A stretch of 64,000 nucleotides of DNA from Anagrus nilaparvatae (Eukaryota; Arthropoda; Insecta; Hymenoptera; Mymaridae). The stretch is from positions 27,049,501 through 27,113,500 of the forward strand of contig JAKSXM010000272.1 in assembly GCA_022575985.1 (NCBI GenBank), given 5' to 3'. A model generated the notes under the pieces. That model made no database searches and had not been told where the DNA came from. It saw only the letters and a list, made by a program, of their open reading frames with translations. A program made the position numbers and the translations under genes. Below are positions 1 through 9,900 of this stretch, one piece after another. Position 1 is the first letter of the stretch. Each line of letters begins with the position of its first letter.

Positions 1-155
1 TTGGTAAATCAACTTTTTATATCAAGTATACTTATGTTATAACATAAAAGCATTAAATTTATTTTGATTATTTTTAATTGCATATCATATATTCATATCT
101 TCCATTACATTAAATTAATAATTATTTTTAAAAAAAATTATTTTTAGGTTTAAGC

Positions 156-1546
156 ATGTCCAAACAAAAGAACGATTTAACAATTAATAATTTAAATGTT
201 GATCATTTAGTATTAATTTTTAATTATTTAACTGAGTTAGAGAAAATGGAAGCTTCATTCGTTTGCAGGAGATGGGCATCTTTTTTAGCGAAAAATCTAG
301 ATATAAATTCTGAGTTACTCAATGAAATAAACAAAAAAACGAAAGCAATTCCTTTTATTTTTGATTTTATCAAAACTTGTGGAAGTTACTTGAATTATTT
401 AAAAATTAATTTTAACTATACTAATCCAGATATTATAATATCGTTTATACTAAATGAAACAGCCAGAAATTGTAAAAATATTTTGCATTTCAATTTTGAA
501 ATTTTTAGCCAAACGACTGATTTAAATTTCAATGAAGATGTTATTGAATCCATATTTACATACAATTTTAGCCTCTCTGATATAACATTACATGGACTGA
601 ATATGAGTGGAAAAAGTTTATTAAAATTACAAACTTTTATTATTAAAGATTTAAAAATAAGTAACTGTCATTTTACCTCAGCAAGTTATTTTAACAGATT
701 TCTGTCAGAATTGAAAAATTTAGAAAAATTATATATATATTGGGTTTCTTCTGCAGATTTCAATCTGAAAGTGATTAAAAAGTTAAATGAGAGCAATTGT
801 GAGAGTATTACTGAATTTGGTTTGAATTTAAAAGAATATGAGAAAGATGAAATAATTGATCTCGGTAAACTTCTTTCGAAACAAAAAAAATTAAGATTAT
901 TAAAGTCAAATGTAGAAGTTGATAGAAAATTTTTAGAATGCTTACCTAAAGATTATTTAGAAGTTTTAGAATTAAGTTTAATTGAGAATAATCCAATAAA
1001 TTATCCATTTTCTTGCTTTAAAAATTTGAAGGTACTTAAGGTTTCGGAATTAGCTATAAATGATGAATTGTCAAAGGATTAACAGAATGTAAGAATTTGA
1101 AAGTTATAAAGCTAATTGAAATCACTGAATATTCATTTACAGAGGCTAGGGAAAGCTTTTTTGGACAATTAAAAAATCTTGAATCTTTTGGGTTTAGAGC
1201 AGAAAAAATAAATATAGATAATTTACTTGTAGCTTTCTCGCAATGTGAAAATTTAAAAGATATATCTATTAAGAATTGCCTATTTACGGATATTGGAATC
1301 CAGAGTTTATGCTTAATCTCTGAATTAACTGATTTAGATGTTAGTGGTTCAAATTTAAAAAATAAGCAAATGAAAAAGTTATTGAAAAATTTGATAAATT
1401 TAAAAAATCTTAGTATAGACTTTTGTTACAATATATCTGCAGAAATCGTTAAAGAAGTAGAGAAAAAAATTCAGGATAAGAAAGACAGTGATTCGATTAG
1501 CAAAAATTTAGAAAGCATTTCATATATTATTATAAAGAAGCTATAA
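156..1546 (+). pseudogene. F-box/LRR gene copy A1, split by a -1 frameshift
   Basis: The first 308 codons (156-1,082) start MSKQKNDLTINNLN and contain an F-box at about residues 10-50, ending FVCRRWASFLAKNL, followed by LRRs. The frame then ends at TAA in ...gtcaaaggattaacag. One base short of the expected frame, at 1,097-1,546, the paralogous LRR continuation resumes (QLKNLESFGF, TDLDVSGSNL). This fits loss of one A from a run before GGATTA. A T-rich acceptor ends at 147, eight bases before the ATG, as in every family member. The same lesion is present in the unit 2 copy. Alternatives are a truncated 308-residue F-box protein that is still expressed, or frameshifting, but no classic slippery heptamer is visible. 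Confidence 0.82.
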
Positions 1547-1724
1547 ATTATTTTATTAAATAAATTGCTTTCTTAAAAACTATAAAATAATATAACCAAA
1601 ATATAATATTTAATTTAAGGAAAATAATTTTTAATTAAAATTAAAAAAAAAAAATTAGCTCTTATGTTTGTTTAAAAATAAAATACTGTACATATTTATA
1701 AGCCTTATGTACTATCCATTATCC

Positions 1725-1925
1725 TTGAAAAATGTAAATTTGACTTAAAAAATTTAGAGACACTTATAGTATTGAATTATGCAAAGAGATATATCTGGAT
1801 ATTTTGTCTATGAAGTTAGAAAAGAAATTTATGATAGAGAAGACGATGATTCGATAAGAAAAAATTTAAAAAGAATTATTATGCTTTTAAAAAATCAATG
1901 GAGTCTAATCTTGAAATCCATGTAA
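1725..1925 (+). pseudogene. C-terminal fragment of a further F-box/LRR copy
   Basis: A short degenerate reading frame ends ...NLKRIIMLLKNQWSLILKSM. It resembles the C-terminus of the preceding copy (EVEKKIQDKK, SISKNLESI): FVYEVRKEIYDREDDDSIRKNL corresponds to it. No F-box or LRR precedes it, so it looks like the last exon part of a deleted tandem copy. The equivalent relic in unit 2 is at 18,740-18,902. The rest of 1,547-2,730 is AT-rich with nothing else recognised. Confidence 0.5.
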
Positions 1926-2819
1926 GATTCAAAACGATTCAATTTAATTGTTAATTAAAGTTTTTACTTAAAAATATACAAAATTATAAAACTGAAACAC
2001 AATATTATAATAAGCAGCCTTTGTTTGTTATTTTATATTTTGAAATTCATTTTATTCACAGTAAAATAAAGAAATTAAAAAAAAAATTGATATAATTACA
2101 AACATTTAAGTAAAGAGGCGAGCTGTATACATATGTCTCAATATAAAGTAAATATTAATATTTTTAATAATTATTATATGCATAAAAATAAAAATTTTAT
2201 TAAATAAATAAAAAATATACTTAAAATTTATTAATACTATTTTATAGAAAATAATTGTTTAACTAAAATTTATGTTTGTTTATAAAAAAAAGATTTATGT
2301 ATAGTAGGTAATTTAATTATTCTTGAAAAATGTGAATTTTCTATTAAATAAAATTTTGAAAAGCAAATTGATTTTTAATTATATTAATTATTATTTATTT
2401 TTTAACTTTTATACTTATTCTCTGATACATTCTTGTTATATATTCAAATTTAAAACAAAAAAACAAAAATTCTAAAATAATATTCTTAAATATTCTTAAA
2501 TCCTTCATTTTTAATAAAGAAAATTTAAAATATTATTCACTTATAATATCATACAATTTTAAAGCATATAAAATAATTTAGAATTGTTACAATGCATTAA
2601 AATTATGATTATTTTTATTATCGTCTAGTCTCGACTATATATATAAATATCTTCAATGTGAATATAAATTTTAGTACACCCTTTTAAAAGATTCTGAATA
2701 TGATCTTACATAAATAATGAGTTTTAGTATAATGTGGGCATGGGGTTGACAACTCAGAAGTTCACCGCACTTCTAAGACTTCTATGCACTTCTACCGAAA
2801 TCTTTAAAAATAAAAAAAA

Positions 2820-3985
2820 AAAGGTTTTAAACATATATCTAGGGGTTTTTGGGTGTACTGAGTCCGAATCTGGCAACCAAATTCCAAAATTCGAAATAGC
2901 GGCCTCACAATTGGCCGATTTTCGAAAAAAAACATCGAAATTTAAATAAAAAAAAAAAAGATTTTCAATGCATATCTGGGGGTTTTTGGGTGCGCTGAGT
3001 CCGAATTTGACAACCAAATTTCCAAATTCGAAATAGCGGCCTAACAATTGGCCAAATTTGAAAAAAAAATACCAAATTTTAAAATAAAAAAAAAAGACTA
3101 AATGTATATCTGGAGGTTTTTGGGTGCGCTGAGTCCGAATTTGACAACCAAATTTCAAAATTCGAAATGGTGGCCTCGAAATTGGCCAATTTTGAAAAAA
3201 AATACCAAATTTTAAAATAAAAAAAAATATTTTAAATGTATATCTGGGGGTTTTTGAGTACGCTGAGTCTGAATCTTACAACCAAATTTCCAAATTCAAA
3301 ATAGCGGCCTAACAATTGGCCAATTTTCGAAAAAAAACATCGAAATTTAAAATAAAAAAATAAAGATTTTCAATGCATATCTGGGGTTTTTTGGGTGCGC
3401 TGAGTCCGAATTTGACAACCAAATTTCAAAATTCGAAATGGTGGCCTCGAAATTAGCCAATTTTGAAAAAAAATACCAAATTTTAAAATAAAAAAAAAAG
3501 ATTTTAAATGTATATCTGGGGGTTTTTTGGTGCGCTGAGTCCGAATTTGACAACCAAATTTCCAAATTCGAAATAGCAGCCTCACAATTGGCCAATTTTG
3601 AAAAAAAAAAACATCCAATTTTAATTTAAAAAAAAGAAGATTTTAAATGTATATCTGGGGGTTTTCGGGTGCGTTGAGTCCGAATCTAACAACCAAATTT
3701 AAAAATTCGAATTGGTGGCCTCGAAATTGGCCAATTTTGAAAAAAAAATCATATTTTAAAATAAAAAAAAAAAGGTTTTAAACATATAATTGGGGATTTT
3801 CAGGTGTACTGAGTCAGGATCTTGTATCCGAATTTTGAAATTCAAAATAATAGCCTCAAAATTAAACAATTTTTCAAAACATATAAACAAAATAAAATTA
3901 AGAAAAAAAGGTTGTAAATGTAAATTTAAACATTTTATAGGTCTAGATATTTTCTGGAATATTGAGTCCAAATCTGGCTACCAGT
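2820..3985. repeat. ~136-bp tandem repeat array (left arm of foldback)
   Basis: The motif AGTCCGAAT recurs at about 2,861, 2,998, 3,132, 3,265, 3,403, 3,538, 3,677 and 3,812, spaced 133-139 bp, with a degenerate ninth near 3,963. Each unit also carries a GGGGGTTTTTGGGTGCGCTG stretch, an A-run and GGCC...CAATTGGCC. Units nearest the element core are the most diverged. Confidence 0.85.
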
Positions 3986-4308
3986 TTTCGAAGTTCAAAA
4001 TGGCATGTTTAAATAAACCTATTTTTTGAAAAGATAACCCCAATTTTATAAAATAAATCATATTTTCTATTAGGGTTATTTTGGGTAAGACCCAAATTTA
4101 TTTGCTATTCTTTTTTTTAATTTAATTCGATCAAACCGATTAAACCCTTTTGGTCGAGCTTTTGGTCATAAGAAAATTACATATTTCTGAAATTCCAAAT
4201 GCTGTCGAAGAACTAGAAGAAATTTCTATTGGGGATTATTGTCTATTTCAGATACCAAAACAGTCGCATTTACTAATTTGATTGATCAAAGGCTTTGCTA
4301 ATTAGAAC

Positions 4309-4506
4309 GAAAATAATTGGAAAAAAACAGCTTATAAAAAACAATGCATTAAATTTACAGAAGCTAATAAAGAGAAAGTAGGTGTGGCAGCAACGTGGTT
4401 TGCAGTTACATCTTTTGAAAAAAAATTAAAAGTTTATAATCCTTAAAATATAAGTGGTAAAAGAGATGTAATTCCTGACTCTGTGTATGATTTTATTAAA
4501 AATAAG
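4309..4506 (+). pseudogene. Coding relic in foldback core, possibly a psq-type HTH
   Basis: One frame reads ENNWKKTAYKKQCIKFTEAN, then VGVAATWFAVTS, one TAA at 4,444, then NISGKRDVIPDSVYDFIKNK up to a GTAAAA that could be a splice donor. The pattern W..A...(25 residues)..AA..F.V followed by G.R.V.P fits the psq-type helix-turn-helix found in pogo/Tigger transposases and some transcription factors. The match is weak and from memory of the family consensus. It could be a transposase relic or captured host exon. The surrounding core (4,030-4,750) shows no other coding signal. Confidence 0.35.
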
Positions 4507-4794
4507 GTAAAAATTATATAAAAAATTTTGTATTCATAGATAATTATATGTACCTATACATAAAATAACATATATAAAAACATTTTTTTTATTTTAATCT
4601 CACATTTTTTGTTAAATACCTAATCAAAGTCTCTCGCAAAATCTTATAAAGAGTTTGTCTAAACACAACCAGGAAGCATGGAAAAAAACCTTCTAAAACT
4701 ACTACAACCCTAATAGAAAATATGAGAAAATGTGATTCATTTTATAAATTTGGCGTTATTTTTTCAAAAAATAGGCTTATTTAAGCTTTCCATT

Positions 4795-5850
4795 TTGAAT
4801 TTTGTAAATTGGCCAGATTTTGAGTCAACATACCAGAAAATATACAGAACTACATTTATAGCCTTTTTTCTTAATTTTATTTGGTTTATTTGTTTTGAAA
4901 TATTGTTTAATTTTGAGGCTGTTATTTTGAATTTAAAAATTAGGTTGCAATATTCTGACTCAGAACAACTAAAAATCCCCAATTATATGTTTAAAACCTT
5001 ATTTTTTCTATTTGAATTTTGTATTTATTTTTTCAAAATTGGCAAATTGTGAGGCCGCCATTTCAAATTTTGAAATTTGGTTGTCAGATTCGGACTCAGC
5101 GCACCCAAAAAGTCCTAGATATACATTTAAAATCTTTTTTTTAAATTTTTAAATTTGGTATTTTTTTTCAAAATTGGCCAATTTTTAGGCCGCTATTTCG
5201 AATTTGGAAATTTGGTTGTCAAATTCGGACTCAGCGCACCCAAAAACCCCCAGATATACATTTAAAATCTTTTTTTTTTAATTTTAAATTTCGATGTTTT
5301 TTTTCGAAAATTGGCCAATTGTTAGGCCGCTATTTCGAATTTGGAAATTTGGTTGTCAGATTCAGACTCAGCGTACTCAAAAACTCCCAGGTATACATTT
5401 AAAATCTTTTATTTTTATTTTAAAATTTGGTATTTTTTTTCAAAATTGGCCAATTTCGAGGGCACCAATTCGAATTTTTAAATTTGGTTGTCAGATTCGG
5501 ACTCAACGCACTCAAAAACCCCCAGATATACATTTAAAATCTTTTTATTTTTATTTTAAAATTTGGTATTTTTTTTCAAAATTGGCCAATTGTTAGGCCG
5601 CTATTTCGAATTTGGAAATTTGGTTGTCAAATTCGGACTCAGCGCACCCAAGAACCCCCAGATATGCATTGAAAATCTTTTTTTTTTATTTTAAATTTCG
5701 ATGTTTTTTTTTCGAAAATTGGCCAATTGTGAGGCCGCCATTTCGAATTTTGGAATTTGGTTGCCAGATTCGGACTCAGTACACCCAAAAACCCCTATAT
5801 ATATGTTTAAAACCTTTTTTTTTTTATTTTTAAAGATTTCGGTAGAAGTG
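4795..5850. repeat. ~136-bp tandem repeat array (right arm of foldback)
   Basis: The same ~136-bp unit as in the left arm, in inverted orientation. The complement motif (ATTCGGACTCAGCG and variants) occurs near 4,820, 4,957, 5,089, 5,227, 5,362, 5,496, 5,635 and 5,773. Outer units of the two arms are closest to each other, as expected of a hairpin-forming element. Confidence 0.85.
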
Positions 5851-5898
5851 CATAGAAGTCTTAGAAGTGCGGTGAACTTCTGAGTTGTCAACCCCTCG

Positions 5899-6578
5899 AA
5901 TGTGGGTTAATTACTTATTATACAAAGTGTTTATTAAATTTCAGTCTTTATTACGATACAGTAATCTCTATAACTTTTATAATCCAAATGAAAAGTAAAA
6001 ACTAAATATTAAAAATTTATGGATTGTGCATTTTGAGTAAAGCATCGTTAAAGATATTTATAATTTGTCAGTACAAATGTGAGTATTTAGAATTTTTAAC
6101 TATTTAATATGGCTATTTATTTACCATTTTTAATTTAATTTTTATTTTTTTAAATGAAAGAAATTATGAAATTTAATGTTTCCTTATACCAGAACTTTTC
6201 ATACCTGTTTTATGAACTTCATTAAAGGTTGTAACTTTACTTGATTGTCTAATATAAGTAAATTTTTTGCAAATAAATTTGTCCAATATTTAAAATTTTC
6301 AAAATTTCAAAAAGAAATAGGATAAAAAATTAACAGAAAAAATTTTAACTACAATTTTTTTTTATTTTAATAATATGTAAACAAAAAAAAAATATTTTCA
6401 GGATTTGAATATAAAAATAAAAAATAATTTTAACCTATGTACATTTCAGTAATAACCTTGGATAAATTTACAATTTTTATTTATAATGAAAATTATAATT
6501 TTTAATGAAAAAGCTATATTTTAAAAATAAAAAAAAGCTACACCTAAATTAATTAACTTTATATAATGTACATTAACA
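5899..6578. other. AT-rich spacer, 5' part duplicated in unit 2
   Basis: Positions 5,899-6,060 match about 19,688-19,850. From about 6,060 to 8,680 unit 2 has no counterpart. No gene or RNA signal was seen in 6,060-6,578 beyond the 3' flank of the next gene. Confidence 0.6.
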
Positions 6579-8159
6579 CTAAACAATTTCGTGTATATCA
6601 ATATCTCCAATTAATCTTTTAAGTACTTCTAAGGCATCACACTCTTTAGTATATTCTTCATCAAACTCATACTCGTAATATTCATCAGAGTCAGTATCTT
6701 CAACGTACCAATACTCATCATACTCTAATTTTAAATTATTATATTTACCCTGATAGATTTCTCTTTTTATATTACTGAGAACATAATAAGTTACATTTTC
6801 ACATGCATTAATTTTAAGTTCCATTAAAGTTGATTCTTTCACTAATATTTCTACTTGTTCATTTGTTATATCAGTACCAGAAACGTTTAAATGAGTTAAT
6901 TTGGGAATTGTACATAAGCTCTTCAATCCAATATCTGTCAAATGGCAACCAGTAATATCAAGACATTTTAATTTTTCGCATTTATTTAAGGCTAGTAAAA
7001 TTTTATCTATATTTCTTTCTTTTGATCCATAAGTTATTTTAATTGCGAAAGATTCAAGATTTTGCATTTCACTGAAACAGCCTTCATCTATTTTAGTTAC
7101 TAAACAATCTGATACTTTAGTTAAAATTAATTCCTTCAAATTTTTACACTGTTTTAATGCTTTGAAAAATTCATCAGAGATTAAGAAATTGGACAACTTG
7201 AGTACTTTCAAATTTTGAAAGCAAGGAAGCAAATAATTCACTTGATTTTCAATGAAATCTAATTCTAAAAATTCTATAAAATCTTTGGGTAAACTTTCAA
7301 AAAAATTTTCATCAATTTTTACATTTTTTGTTAATTTTAGCATTTTTAATTTTTTTTGCTTTGAAAGCAGATCTGTAAGCTCATTTGTTTCATCAAATCC
7401 AGTTACTGAAAACCAACCAAATTTCACGATATTCTCACAATTGCTCTTATTTAATGCATTAATTGCTTCTGATTCTAATTTCTTTTGCGATATAATTGTG
7501 TCTTCTTCAAGCTCATATAATTCTTGATCATAATCAAATAAAGTTAATTGAAATCTTTTTAAATTACTTAATTTTGATAGAAAATCAAATAAATAATTTA
7601 TACAAGCAAATTTACAACTAACAACAACACATTCTTCAAGATTATGCGGTTGCAATTTCAACAAACTTTTTCCATTTAAATTTAAACATGTCAAGTTTAT
7701 AATGCAAAGATTAACATTTTTTTCAAATATTAATTCAATATCATCTTCATTCGATTTCAAATCAGTAATATAATTTCCATCATCATCAATATAATCACGT
7801 AATTCAAGAAGCAAAATGTTTTTGCAGTTGTTTGCTGTTGCTTTTATTATTAACGTTGTATAATCTTTAGTAGTATCAAAATCAATTTTTAAAGAATTCA
7901 AATAACTCCCACAAGTTTTAATATAATTAACAATAAAAGGTAGTGCTTCTGTTTTTTTATTTATTTCATTAACCAATTCATCATTTAAGTCTAACTCTTT
8001 GACTAATATACCAGCCCATCTTGTACATACAAGAGAAGCTTCCAATTCTTCTACTTTGGTTAAATATTTAAAAATTTCATCCAAACAATCATTGTTTAAG
8101 CAATTAATATGTGTTACATTAATTTTTGAAGGATTTTTAGTTTCTTGGTCTGCCGACAT
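6579..8159 (-). CDS. F-box/LRR protein (intact copy)
   Basis: Encodes 526 residues from the ATG at 8,159 (MSADQETKN). The open frame extends further upstream, but a splice acceptor (TTTGATGCAG before GTTCAAAAATG) sits just before this ATG and a donor (GTAAGT) at 8,279, so the upstream codons are intron. The F-box is at about residues 15-57 (INCLNNDCLDEIFKYL, then LVCTRWAGILVKEL); degenerate LRRs fill about 90-470 (LTHLNVSGTDITNEQVEILV and similar). The C-terminus is acidic and tyrosine-rich (YEYEFDEEY). F-box proteins bind Skp1 and present substrates to SCF ubiquitin ligases; the LRRs would be the substrate-binding part. The substrate is unknown. This is the only F-box copy of unit 1 without a lesion, and unit 2 lacks it. 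Confidence 0.85.
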   Translation of the reverse strand: MSADQETKNPSKINVTHINCLNNDCLDEIFKYLTKVEELEASLVCTRWAGILVKELDLNDELVNEINKKTEALPFIVNYIKTCGSYLNSLKIDFDTTKDYTTLIIKATANNCKNILLLELRDYIDDDGNYITDLKSNEDDIELIFEKNVNLCIINLTCLNLNGKSLLKLQPHNLEECVVVSCKFACINYLFDFLSKLSNLKRFQLTLFDYDQELYELEEDTIISQKKLESEAINALNKSNCENIVKFGWFSVTGFDETNELTDLLSKQKKLKMLKLTKNVKIDENFFESLPKDFIEFLELDFIENQVNYLLPCFQNLKVLKLSNFLISDEFFKALKQCKNLKELILTKVSDCLVTKIDEGCFSEMQNLESFAIKITYGSKERNIDKILLALNKCEKLKCLDITGCHLTDIGLKSLCTIPKLTHLNVSGTDITNEQVEILVKESTLMELKINACENVTYYVLSNIKREIYQGKYNNLKLEYDEYWYVEDTDSDEYYEYEFDEEYTKECDALEVLKRLIGDIDIHEIV

Positions 8160-8167
8160 TTTTGAAC

Positions 8168-8279
8168 CTGCATCAAACGAATAAAACTTTATAAGAAAAT
8201 TGAAAATAGCTATCTCAATAATTTTATTGAATATTCTTCTCACAAAAATATTAACATTCCATAGTCATTATAAACTTAC
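8168..8279 (-). other. 5' UTR intron of the 6,579-8,159 F-box gene
   Basis: On the - strand the donor reads ATATG/GTAAGTTT and the acceptor TGATGCAG/GTTCAAAAATG. The same layout (donor GTAAGT, acceptor eight to nine bases before the ATG) recurs at the other family members, supporting the model. The intron is 112 bp. Confidence 0.75.
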
Positions 8280-8424
8280 CATATAAAAATTTACATTTAC
8301 GATATAAGAACCACAAAAGCTTGAGTATTTTATTAATTAAAATTACATTAATTTTCTTATAGTTAATTTTTTTATTTTTGTGGTAGGTATAAACAATAAA
8401 TGGAGTAACTGCATGGTATAAGAA

Positions 8425-8500
8425 AAATGGAGCACACTCCGTCGTTAATACAGTTATTTTTGTTATCTCCGGTTAGCATATTATTTGGAGGTTTATTTAA
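8425..8500 (-). promoter_or_regulatory. Conserved F-box-family upstream block
   Basis: The + strand reads GGAGCACACTCCGTCGTTAA, then TACAGTTATTTTTGTTATC and TTATTTGGAGGTTTATTTAA. Related strings occur about 100-250 bp upstream of the 5' exon of the genes near 15 kb, 32 kb, 35 kb, 39.8 kb and 46 kb. It is inferred to be the shared promoter or transcription-start region. From 8,500 to 9,900 the DNA is AT-rich with nothing else recognised; 8,690-9,505 is duplicated in unit 2. Confidence 0.5.
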
Positions 8501-9900
8501 ATCAAGATTTAAATTTCAATTTTCAAGTAAAAAAATTTTTTTTTAATTTTTATATTTCAATTATTTTAATTTTTGATTTTGGAGCTTTTGCATTTGGTTA
8601 TCGTTACCTATAAAAGTATAATATTCAAGTATTATATTTTTACAGTTTGATAATTAGTCATATTAAAATATATTTTTTATCAAGAATTTATGCTTAAATT
8701 ATTTCATATTTTATCTCTAATCTTCATGTTTATCTTTTTAATGCCAAATCATTATTTTTTGAATAGTATTCTCAAATACATTTTAATATAATATGCAAAC
8801 ATCGATTTGCATTAAATTTTATAAATCTTTTACTCATTTTTTAAATTGTTTGATAATAATTTGTTAAACTAATGAGAGAAATGTTACTTTATGGTTACGG
8901 GTCAATTTGAAATTTACAAACTCTTGGAATTGTTCCAAAATCAAAAGAAAATTTGAGGATCATCAAAGTAGAATAAAGTTAATTTGCCTATAAATTAACA
9001 AATGATGCATTTATTTTAAAATATGTATACATTTTTTAGCCTTTATTATATAATTTTGCAAAAACTATCAAAATACCTATTCAATAATCCTATCAAAATA
9101 AAAATTAAGAATTAAATAATGGCCAATAATTTAAGAAAAGGAAAATTTGCACTATATTGTAATAATAAACCCTGATTTGTTAAACATTTTTTTATAATAA
9201 AAAACTATTCGTATTCAAAATACATAATAGAGTATTTAACTGAACTTAAAAATATTTAATCAATAAATTTCTTTGATTATATCTTTTGTATATAATAATT
9301 ATATGTATTTTTATAAAATTAAAAAATACTGATTTACATATTTTTTTTACTTTATAAGTAATGAAAATTTATTTTCACAATAAAAATTATTTAAATTAAC
9401 ATTAAATTGTAAAAAGATAAATCATTTAAGTTGTAATTTTACAATTATAAAATCAAATAAAAAAATAATTTTGATTGCTTCTACTTATTATTTATAATAT
9501 ACATCTAATTTAATAAAATTATTATTAATATTTTATTTAAATTTAATTCAGATATTTTTGAATGTTTTAACATAAACAAAGTTGTTACAAATACTTAAGT
9601 ATAACTTATACAAATAAAAATACTTGAAGTTTGATTCTTATATAAATTAGTAATACTTTTATACTTAAAATTATTTTTTAAATTGAATTTAAGTAAATTT
9701 CTTTTACTTATATGATTTAATATCAATTTTTTTTTTTCAAAATAAAATTATAATTAACTAAATAAATATTAAATAATATATATATATAAGTAATCTTTCA
9801 AAAAATTCTAAAATTAAATTATTGTACAAGTATTTACCTCCATATATAAATATTTTTTACAAAAAAATAAAAATAAAAATCAATATAAAAAAAAAAAGAA

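Larger units (their letters stand above)
2739..5898. mobile_element. 3.16 kb foldback DNA transposon, 8-bp TSD (hAT-like ends)
   Basis: The 8-bp duplication AATGTGGG flanks the element at 2,731-2,738 and 5,899-5,906. Unit 2 has the uninterrupted site (TATAATGTGGGTTAATTACT near 19,690), which proves insertion. Termini are CATGGGGTTGACAACTCAGA on the left and its complement, with two mismatches at the very end, on the right. The arms, about 1.2-1.3 kb each, are tandem arrays of a ~136-bp unit in opposite orientation around a ~0.7 kb core. An 8-bp duplication with a CA..GGGTTG.CAA end suits the hAT superfamily; P-type elements also make 8-bp duplications. No intact transposase is present, so the element is non-autonomous. 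Short reading frames in the arms are products of the repeat, not genes. Confidence 0.85.

Noticed and set aside
1060..1100. Programmed -1 frameshift as an explanation of the split frame
   Set aside because: No X XXY YYZ slippery heptamer or obvious downstream structure; the second copy is clearly a pseudogene with extra lesions.
2820..3985. Regularly spaced repeats resembling a CRISPR array
   Set aside because: The units are contiguous ~136-bp tandem repeats without unique spacers, in a eukaryotic transposon.
2734..5891. Reading frames of 60-134 codons on both strands in the foldback arms
   Set aside because: They repeat with the 136-bp unit, mirror each other between arms and have no domain; they are by-products of the repeat.
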